From the NCBI GenBank assembly GCA_937898685.1, contig CALEJT010000017.1, forward strand, positions 191,982 to 255,981: a DNA stretch of 64,000 bases, read 5' to 3'. The notes below the pieces were generated by a model that searched no databases, was not told the origin of the DNA, and saw only the letters and a list, made by a program, of their open reading frames with translations. Shown here piece after piece: positions 57,533-64,000 of the stretch; the stretch's first letter is position 1, and each line of letters starts with the position of its first letter. Source of the stretch: an uncultured Gammaproteobacteria bacterium (GTDB taxonomy: Bacteria > Pseudomonadota > Gammaproteobacteria > Pseudomonadales > Pseudohongiellaceae). A program made the position numbers and the translations under genes.

Positions 57533-58798
57533 CTACTTCTTGCCGAACAAGCGATCGAAGCTGGCGGCGATGCCAAGCATGAAGGTGCCCTGACTGAAGC
57601 TGACGGCGCTGCCGGTTTTGCGACGGTCGTGGCCGAGAGCGATGAACATGTCCACCCAGCGACTGTAGGCGTAGTCGAGACGCAGTTTCAGGCCCATGCC
57701 CGTATCCGCACGCCGCGTGCTGGTATCGACATTTTCCGAGTAGGAACCGTTGAGTGTGGTCTTCAACTGCTTGGCCCACTGATGTTCCCAGTTGTAGCGA
57801 TAACTGCTGGAAGTGCTGTCGCCGAAGGGACCCGGCATGTCGCGCACGCTGTGATCGGCGGCGAGATTCACGATCGACGCCTCCAGCGGCTGCCACCGCA
57901 GGTTCGTTTCCCAGGTCGCGGTGTCCGCCAGCGGTGTGGAAGCCTGTAGATCCGTCTGCTTGTAGCCAGAGCTGAGCCTCACCTTGCCCAACAGATCCAA
58001 CGATTTTTCCCACGAAGCTCCGACATAGGTGAATACTTCGCGCCGATCGACCGGTGCAAAGGCCTCCGGATCGAAGGCGGCCTCGAAGGCGATGTCGCGT
58101 GCGCGGTACTGCATCTGCAGGTCGGCACCGGGCAGGAGGCGATAGCGAAAGCTGCCACCCACGTAGCGATCTTGGCGGTTGGTGAAGTTGCCGGACTCGG
58201 CACCGGTGAGATAGGTCTTACTGAAGCTGCCGGCATCGAGCACGAGCTGGCCGCGACGATCCCACAGCGATTGTTCGAAGCTGGTGTCGAAGCTCTCGGT
58301 GGCGAAACGTGCCGGTTCGCGCCCGTCTTTCGGCACACTGGTGGTGCCGGCGCCTTCATGCGTGCTGAAGTTTTCGGTGCGAAAACGCAGGCTGCGGCCA
58401 CCGTCGAACTGCAAACGCGCCTGATTCTCGAGTTTCCAATCGAAGTAACCGGTGCTGCCCGGCGCCGAATAGTTGCCGTTGTGTACCTCGAAGCTCGACG
58501 AGAAACGATGCTGCCCACCCGACACCACGGCGGTGACGCGCGGTTTGAACAGCAGTAGCTCGGAGTCTTCCTCCTGACCATTGGGCAACAACACGCTGCC
58601 GGTGGGAGTCACCGAGGTGTTGAAATCGGGAATCACTTCGAGCGCGCCGAAATGCAGAGGCTCGTATTCGATGGCGCTGACGCGCGGCGCAGCCACGGCC
58701 AATGCTGCTGCCAAACCCAGCAACAGCAGTGTCCGCCTGCAATCCTGGGGACTGGGCAGGCAGACTGCCGCCGCGACGGCGGCCTTCTTATCGTGCAT
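57533..58798 (-). CDS. Outer-membrane beta-barrel protein
   Basis: A 421-residue exported protein. The signal sequence (RRTLLLLGLAAALAVAAPRVSA) is preceded by an unusually long hydrophilic and Ala-rich n-region. The mature part consists of alternating hydrophobic/aromatic strands (for example QFDGGRSLRFRTENFS, GSFRYRLLPGADLQMQYRAR) and ends FDRLFGKK. It resembles BBP2/EpsL-like outer-membrane barrels of polysaccharide loci, but no polysaccharide genes are nearby, so the function is unknown. The ATG at 58798 has GGGAG 3 bases before it. Confidence 0.75.
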   Translation of the reverse strand: MHDKKAAVAAAVCLPSPQDCRRTLLLLGLAAALAVAAPRVSAIEYEPLHFGALEVIPDFNTSVTPTGSVLLPNGQEEDSELLLFKPRVTAVVSGGQHRFSSSFEVHNGNYSAPGSTGYFDWKLENQARLQFDGGRSLRFRTENFSTHEGAGTTSVPKDGREPARFATESFDTSFEQSLWDRRGQLVLDAGSFSKTYLTGAESGNFTNRQDRYVGGSFRYRLLPGADLQMQYRARDIAFEAAFDPEAFAPVDRREVFTYVGASWEKSLDLLGKVRLSSGYKQTDLQASTPLADTATWETNLRWQPLEASIVNLAADHSVRDMPGPFGDSTSSSYRYNWEHQWAKQLKTTLNGSYSENVDTSTRRADTGMGLKLRLDYAYSRWVDMFIALGHDRRKTGSAVSFSQGTFMLGIAASFDRLFGKK

Positions 58799-59346
58799 GG
58801 TCTCCCACTCCAAAGCTGAAGCTCAGCCTCTGTAATGGCAGGGCTGGCGTTGTTATGGCGTGGAAGCTTAAGAACCAAATATGACTTTTTACGGGCGTAA
58901 AGCTGATTTCTTCGCCGTATTTGTCCATCCCAAGGTCATCTTTGTAAGGACCTGAAACTTCGTAGGTCGTGGATGAACACGATGGGTGAACCCCCGAGGT
59001 GGGTGTCGAATGCACCTCGGTGAATCGCGTGGGACACTCATTTTCGACGCACGCCAAAAACCAAATTCAACGCCAACCACGATAGCGCCCGTTGGGATTC
59101 ACCTTCGGTTCGCCACAACCGACGGCACTTCTGGAGCACTTCCTGCATGGTGTTCGCAAAGCACGGTAAAAGGCGCGGAAACGCGGCGCACGCTCTGCGT
59201 CTTTTACAAACCACGCGCAATTCTTACTGCATGAGTTCCAGCAGTGAGCCCAAAGCGATGCCCAACCAGGCCGCCCATGCCGTCGGAACGCAGTGCACGT
59301 AAGCAGCAAAACACCGTACAGATTGAGCCTCAGCATGGAGGTGACC
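58799..59346. other. Non-coding region with a hairpin
   Basis: No credible gene is seen in this 548-bp gap. CCGAGGTG (58994-59001) and CACCTCGG (59013-59020) form a perfect 8-bp stem with an 11-nt loop, without a following T run. A minus-strand frame ending at 59224 shows AWAAWLGIALGSLLELMQ, which looks membrane-like but is attached to antisense sequence of the next gene and has no start of its own. The region must hold the divergent promoters of its two neighbours. Confidence 0.4.
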
Positions 59347-60135
<789 letters not shown>

Positions 60136-60149
60136 TGCAGGAGCAAGGA

Positions 60150-61463
60150 ATGGCCAACGCACAGCCCGCCAGGATCGTGATCGTCGGCGCCGGTTTCGCC
60201 GGATTGCAGGCCGCACGGTCGCTCGCGGACTCGCACGCCGAAATCACGCTCGTGGATCGCCACAACTATCACGTGTTCCAACCACTGTTGTATCAGATCG
60301 CCACTGCCTCACTTTCGCCCGCGGAAATCGCGGTCTCGATTCGCTCGCTGTTTCGCCGTGACAGCAACGTGCGCGTGCTGTTCGCCGAGGTGAATGGCAT
60401 CGACCGCCACAACCGCAAGGTAAGCACTACCGACGCGGGTACGCTCGACTATGACTATCTGATCGTCGCCACCGGTTCGCAGTACAACTACTTCGGCCAT
60501 GCGCATTGGCAGCAACTGGCGCCGGGCCTGAAGAATCTCGACGATGCGCAGCGGATTCGACGGCAGATTCTGTTGGCCTTCGAGGAAGCGGAGAAAACGC
60601 AGGATGCAACGCTGCAGAAACGCTTGCTGACCTTCGTGTTGATCGGCGCGGGCCCCACCGGCGTCGAACTCGCGGGCGCAATATCGGAGGTGGTGAAGGA
60701 AGGCCTCGCCGATTTCCGCCACATCGATCCGGATGTGGTGGAAGTAGTCCTGATCGAAGCAGGCGCCGACGTACTCAATGGCTTTCCCGAGCGCATCCGC
60801 CGCTACACGCGCAAGATGCTCGAACGCCGCAAGGTGAAGTTGTTGCTGAATTGCCCCGTGTCGGAAATCACGCCACACGGAGTGCAGTTGGCAGATCGCT
60901 TTCTCGCCTCGTCTTCCGTCATCTGGTGTGCGGGCGTGAAGGCCACGCCCGTAGCGGAGTGGTTGCAGGCGGAACGCGCGCGCAACGGCGCAGTGTTGGT
61001 GGAACCCGATCTTTCCTTACCAGGCCATCCCGAAATCTTCATCGCCGGCGACTCCGCAGCCGTGAAGACGGAGAACGGTTACCTGCCTGGCTTAGCCTCC
61101 GTTGCCAAACAGGAAGGCGCCTACATCGGCAAACTGATCGCACGCCGCCTGCAAGGCAAAGCAGAGCCCAAACCCTTCCACTACACAGACCTCGGCACCA
61201 TGGCCACCATTGGGCGCGGCGCCGCCGCTGCCGACTTCGGCTTCGTGCAACTCACCGGCTACTTCGCCTGGCTGCTGTGGGGACTCGTCCACATCTACTA
61301 TCTCATCGGCTTCCGCAACCGCCTCGCCGTGTTCATCGACTGGATGTGGAACATGATGCGCCGTAGACGCCATAACTGGCTCATCACCGGACCGAGCGAA
61401 AAATCCGCCACCGATCTCGACCAACAGGTGCCCTCGTCGAATACCGACTCGTTCGAGCGCTGA
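60150..61463 (+). CDS. Type II NADH dehydrogenase (NDH-2) family protein
   Basis: A 437-residue FAD-dependent NAD(P)H:quinone oxidoreductase without proton pumping. The FAD motif IVIVGAGFAGLQAARSL is at the N-terminus, NYHVFQPLLYQIATASLSP follows as in Ndh proteins, and the NADH-binding motif is VLIGAGPTGVELAGAI. IFIAGDSAAV (FAD) and a C-terminal amphipathic/hydrophobic part (FAWLLWGLVHIYYLIGFRNR) suggest membrane attachment. The ATG at 60150 follows AGGAGCAAGG; a GTG at 60135, overlapping the previous stop, is less likely. Confidence 0.92.
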   Translation: MANAQPARIVIVGAGFAGLQAARSLADSHAEITLVDRHNYHVFQPLLYQIATASLSPAEIAVSIRSLFRRDSNVRVLFAEVNGIDRHNRKVSTTDAGTLDYDYLIVATGSQYNYFGHAHWQQLAPGLKNLDDAQRIRRQILLAFEEAEKTQDATLQKRLLTFVLIGAGPTGVELAGAISEVVKEGLADFRHIDPDVVEVVLIEAGADVLNGFPERIRRYTRKMLERRKVKLLLNCPVSEITPHGVQLADRFLASSSVIWCAGVKATPVAEWLQAERARNGAVLVEPDLSLPGHPEIFIAGDSAAVKTENGYLPGLASVAKQEGAYIGKLIARRLQGKAEPKPFHYTDLGTMATIGRGAAAADFGFVQLTGYFAWLLWGLVHIYYLIGFRNRLAVFIDWMWNMMRRRRHNWLITGPSEKSATDLDQQVPSSNTDSFER

Positions 61464-61550
61464 ACCTTTCCGATCGATCATTCCCAGTGGAGACCTGATT
61501 GCCACAGCGCATACCCTTGCTACACTCGCCGCATTTCAGAGGGGAAATCC

Positions 61551-62417
61551 ATGCGTACTGCTCGTTGGCTGCCGCTATTGCTGCTCGTGCCAAGCCTGGC
61601 TCAATCACAACAAACCGTGCGTGCGCCGGTGTGGGAAGATCCCTGGCCGGAACAGCGCAAGGTATTGGCCATTGCCGATGCCACCACTGCCTATCAGCAC
61701 GATTCGATCTCGCACGCTCTGGCGACGATCGAACGACTCGGGCGGGAAAGCGGTTTGTGGATGACGATCATTCGCACCGACTCACAACTCGTCACCAAGG
61801 GACTGGTAACGAACGGCGATGAACCGGTGCTCAACGCGAAGAACCTCGACTACTTCGATGCGGTGTTCTTCTTCGGCGCTGGTCCCGGTACCTTGAGTGA
61901 AGCGCAGATGGCAGACCTTCTGTCCTTCGTGCGCGACGATGGCAAGGGCTTCGTCGCCGCCCACACCGGCGACAATGCCTTTCAGCAATTCCCTGAATAT
62001 CGTGCGATGATCGGCGGCCTGTGGGACCATCCGTGGACCAGGTCGGAGAATCTCATCATCGATCTGCCGATCGTGGTCGAAGATCCCACCTTCCCCGCCA
62101 TGGCAGGTCTACCCGCGACCTTCACCGTTCACGATGAAGCTGCAGTGCATCAGGCGCCCTATTCCCGCGACAACGTGCGCGTACTCGCCAGCGTCGATCT
62201 CGGCAAGCTCGACCCCGCACTCGGCCGCAATCCCACCGAAGACCGCGACGTTCCCATTGCCTGGGCCCACCAATACGGCGAAGGCCGCGTGTTCTTCTCA
62301 GTCCTCGGCCACTCCGACGAATCCTGGGACAGCCCCTACACACAGCAGATGTATCTCAACGCGCTGCGCTGGGCCTTGGGTTTGGTGGAAGGAGACGCGA
62401 CGCCGCTTGGAGAGTAA
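61551..62417 (+). CDS. Exported ThuA-domain protein
   Basis: A 288-residue protein with a signal peptide (MRTARWLPLLLLVPSLAQSQ) and a ThuA-like (trehalose utilisation, class I glutamine amidotransferase-like) domain. Characteristic pieces are FDAVFFFGAGPGTLSEAQM, GKGFVAAHTGDNAF, GGLWDHPWT and GRVFFSVLGHSDESW. Function of ThuA proteins is poorly known; sugar metabolism is suggested for some. A GAGGGGAAA ribosome site precedes the ATG. Confidence 0.88.
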   Translation: MRTARWLPLLLLVPSLAQSQQTVRAPVWEDPWPEQRKVLAIADATTAYQHDSISHALATIERLGRESGLWMTIIRTDSQLVTKGLVTNGDEPVLNAKNLDYFDAVFFFGAGPGTLSEAQMADLLSFVRDDGKGFVAAHTGDNAFQQFPEYRAMIGGLWDHPWTRSENLIIDLPIVVEDPTFPAMAGLPATFTVHDEAAVHQAPYSRDNVRVLASVDLGKLDPALGRNPTEDRDVPIAWAHQYGEGRVFFSVLGHSDESWDSPYTQQMYLNALRWALGLVEGDATPLGE

Positions 62418-62491
62418 TGCTCTGCAAGCCGAAGCGGCAGTGTCATACTGAACAGCAAAGGTAGCGACGAAAGTCTTCGAGCTGAGCGCAC

Positions 62492-62932
62492 TTACCTGAG
62501 CGCGGCAGCGTTGCCCTTTCCTTTGATCTCGTCGATGCGTTGCCTGAATAGAGACGCTTCTTCTGGAGAAACCAAGACTCTCTCACCGTCGCCGTAAACG
62601 ATCTCCAATCTATCCAACGACAAAGCTGGGCTCGATCTGGCATTGCGTGTGGGAGTGATACTCTCGATGGTGCTGATGTCGATGTCGACATCCACCGGAC
62701 CGCTTCTGACGTTGAGCATCGAGCCTTCGATCGTGTACTGAGTGGTAAGCAGTATCCAGATCGGCAGAGGGAAGAGAAGAAGTGTCGTTGGCAGGGTTAT
62801 CAGGAGGACGAGTAGCTTCGAAGTAACCTGGCGATAGACGAGATACAGCACACCGACGGTCAGCACCCATGCCATGCCGATCACGACCAGGATGAAGCTG
62901 TCGATCTTCGAGTAGAAAATTTCCTGTCCCAT
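62492..62932 (-). CDS. Bacterial PH-domain membrane protein (DUF1200-like)
   Basis: A 146-residue protein with two membrane helices (about residues 10-33 and 40-63) and a C-terminal bacterial PH-like domain (bPH_4/DUF1200). The domain shows TIEGSMLNVRSG, STIESITPTRNARSSPALSLDRLEI and VSPEEASLFRQRIDEI. The start at 62932 has GGAGG 5 bases upstream; an ATG at 62968 is an alternative. The function is unknown. It converges on the ThuA gene. Confidence 0.75.
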   Translation of the reverse strand: MGQEIFYSKIDSFILVVIGMAWVLTVGVLYLVYRQVTSKLLVLLITLPTTLLLFPLPIWILLTTQYTIEGSMLNVRSGPVDVDIDISTIESITPTRNARSSPALSLDRLEIVYGDGERVLVSPEEASLFRQRIDEIKGKGNAAALR

Positions 62933-63249
62933 CCATCCCTCCCATTCATTCTCATTGTCATGCGCCAATCCTGGCGATTACTTACCACTTCCAGACTGAT
63001 GATTCCAGCGAAGACAGAAGAGCGCTCGCCGCATCGCGCAGCCAATGCACCGAATTAGGTAATCAGCATCACGGAAGGGAATTCGGCTGGGAGGATCGCC
63101 GAATCGAGGCAGTCGCCATGGACTCAGCGGCCTATGGCTCTTTCCGCAAAGAAGAATCATCAGGTAGTAGACCCAGTCCCCTTCCTATATGCTCCCTCGC
63201 ATCCAATAAGGCACAACCATCTGCCTTTCACCCTCCTCAAGGAAAACTC
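62933..63249. other. Intergenic region without recognisable gene
   Basis: This 317-bp stretch shows no coding sequence with a ribosome site or recognisable domain. CCGAATT near 63051 and AATTCGG near 63079 make a 7-bp inverted pair about 20 bases apart. It must carry the divergent promoters of the DUF1200 gene and the small gene at 63250. Confidence 0.4.
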
Positions 63250-63480
63250 ATGAACGTCAAAGATCTCGACGCCCTCATCTACCTCGCCATCCACGACCTC
63301 AAGGAGCACGAGATCCGCCATCTCTCCTTCGAAGACAAAGGCTTCACCGATAAACAGGTACAGACCCGCCTGATGCAGCTCGCCTCAGCCAGCGTCATCA
63401 ACATCGAGTTCAGCAACGACAAGATTGGGGTGGTGGGGATTTCCGACGAGGGAAGAGAGTACTTTGAATCACTGAAGTGA
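63250..63480 (+). CDS. Small hypothetical protein
   Basis: A 76-residue protein starting MNVKDLDALIYLAIHDLKEHEI, with charged helical character, a central GFTDKQVQTRLMQLASASVIN that could be a recognition helix, and a terminal beta-wing-like IGVVGISDEGREYFESLK. The overall pattern is compatible with a small winged-helix fold, but no family is recognised. An AAGGAAAA ribosome site precedes the ATG; a longer frame from 63118 is unsupported. It is the last gene before the tandem-repeat array. Confidence 0.6.
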   Translation: MNVKDLDALIYLAIHDLKEHEIRHLSFEDKGFTDKQVQTRLMQLASASVINIEFSNDKIGVVGISDEGREYFESLK

Positions 63481-63618
63481 AAAGCGGAGGCAAGCTCGTA
63501 AGAACTAGACAAGAAGGAAGGCGTCAATAAAACAAGGCTGTCAGACGGCGCCGTTTGAGCTGAGAAAAAAGATGGCGCTGATACTCGAAGGAAAAACTTG
63601 CTCCACTGCGTCATTTTC

Positions 63619-63681
63619 TTGTTGTCGACATACTCATCTTGCCCCACCAAGCAGCCTCGACCCGCTTAGAGCAGACAACAA
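63619..63681. repeat. Inverted repeat bordering the tandem array
   Basis: TTGTTGTC (63619-63626) and GACAACAA (63674-63681) form an 8-bp inverted repeat around a 47-nt interval, and the right arm ends two bases before the first array unit. It may mark the array boundary or be chance. The rest of 63481-63683 shows no credible gene. Confidence 0.35.
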
Positions 63682-63683
63682 AA

Positions 63684-64000
63684 TGGATAGTCCTCTGAGG
63701 CTCGAAGCCACGAAACTATCGGGATAATGAAGCTAGAAGAGGCAAAGGAAGTATGGTGCCCAGGAGAGGGCGGAGCATGCCGTTTATGAAGCGCAGCTTC
63801 ATGGCAGGCGGAGCGGTTTTGAGCGAAGCGAAAAACCTGGATAGTCCTCTGTGGCTCGAAGCCACGAAACTATCGGGAGAATGAAACTAGAAGAGACAAA
63901 GGAAGTATGGTGCCCAGGAGAGGGCGGAGCCAAGCGTTGATGACACGAAGCGTCATGCTTGGCGTAGCGGCCGCGCGAAAGCGCGGACTGGATTAGTCCT
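63684..64000. repeat. Tandem array of about 150-bp structured repeats, running out of the window
   Basis: Unit 1 spans 63684-63837 (154 bp), unit 2 spans 63838-63988 (151 bp), and a third begins at 63989. The first 93 bases of each unit differ at only four positions. The core contains GATAGT..ACTATC enclosing a GGCTCGAAGCC hairpin, a purine-rich stretch, and TGGTGCCCAGGAGAGG, the reverse complement of a common tRNA-Leu 3' end. The remaining 58-61 bases differ strongly but in both units fold into two hairpins joined by GGCGGAGC or GGCGTAGC. No protein is encoded. It could be a structured RNA array, a recombination-site array or a tRNA-derived repeat. Confidence 0.8.

Noticed and set aside
63279..63650. 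123-residue minus-strand frame at the array border
   Set aside because: More than half is antisense to the gene at 63250 and there is no recognisable domain.
63754..63769. Complete tRNA-Leu gene
   Set aside because: Only the last 16 bases match; the acceptor 5' strand, D arm and anticodon arm are absent in the following sequence.
63684..64000. CRISPR array
   Set aside because: The constant part is 93 nt and the variable part 58-61 nt with internal pairing; neither repeat size nor unstructured spacers fit CRISPR.
63684..64000. Integron attC cassette array
   Set aside because: The array layout is suggestive, but I see no GTTRRRY/RYYYAAC core-site pair at unit junctions and no cassette genes.

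Overview
The window is a chromosomal segment of a GC-rich gammaproteobacterium, probably a free-living aerobe. The evidence is the left-hand gene order nnr-tsaE-amidase-mutL-miaA-hfq-hflX-hflK-hflC-hisZ-purA, which is typical of Gammaproteobacteria. Exported quinoproteins, cytochromes c, a TonB receptor and RND pumps suggest an environmental lifestyle. I cannot name the genus from the sequence alone. No complete rRNA or tRNA gene was found.

Layout. 1-12.9 kb: conserved housekeeping block (NAD(P)HX repair, t6A synthesis, cell-wall amidase, mismatch repair, tRNA isopentenylation, Hfq, HflX/HflKC, histidine and purine synthesis). murI is inserted on the opposite strand and overlaps the mutL 3' end; a terminator follows purA. 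12.9-15.7 kb: small accessory genes (glycolipid-binding-like protein, AraC regulator, CMD-family protein, exported cupin, orphan VapB-like remnant). 15.7-20 kb: an HAE1-type RND pump with its adaptor, preceded by a TetR-type operator candidate. 20.2-30.2 kb: a cluster of exported enzymes (SMP-30 lactonase, MBL hydrolase, two PQQ dehydrogenases, cytochromes c, serine hydrolase, an exported HpcH/HpaI aldolase-like protein and, convergent, a tannase-family esterase). Together they look like a periplasmic oxidative and hydrolytic pathway for an unidentified ester, sugar, alcohol or lactone. 30.2-38.2 kb: a CzcCBA-like metal efflux operon with a DUF3240 gene, divergent from a two-component system.

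38.2-49.3 kb: a decayed REP-like intergenic repeat, a cytochrome c-streptogramin-lyase-like fusion, a TonB receptor followed by a possible 22-residue membrane peptide, PBP4 (dacB), a phytoene-desaturase-like oxidoreductase, CorA and PtsP. 49.5-56.7 kb: a polyamine operon (MFS transporter, speA, carboxy(nor)spermidine dehydrogenase and decarboxylase, agmatinase-like protein). The agmatinase-like member has lost the two histidines of the family's dimanganese site. 57-63.5 kb: a broken Tat-type FMN hydroxyacid oxidase gene, an outer-membrane barrel protein, a DUF1264 lipoprotein, NDH-2, a ThuA-domain protein and small hypothetical genes.

The right edge (63684-64000) enters a tandem array of about 150-bp units that is not explained by any gene. 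Each unit has a nearly invariant 93-nt core containing hairpins and a 16-nt match to the 3' end of a tRNA-Leu as I remember it. The core is followed by a variable part whose two hairpins change sequence while keeping their pairing. This is the most unusual signal in the window.
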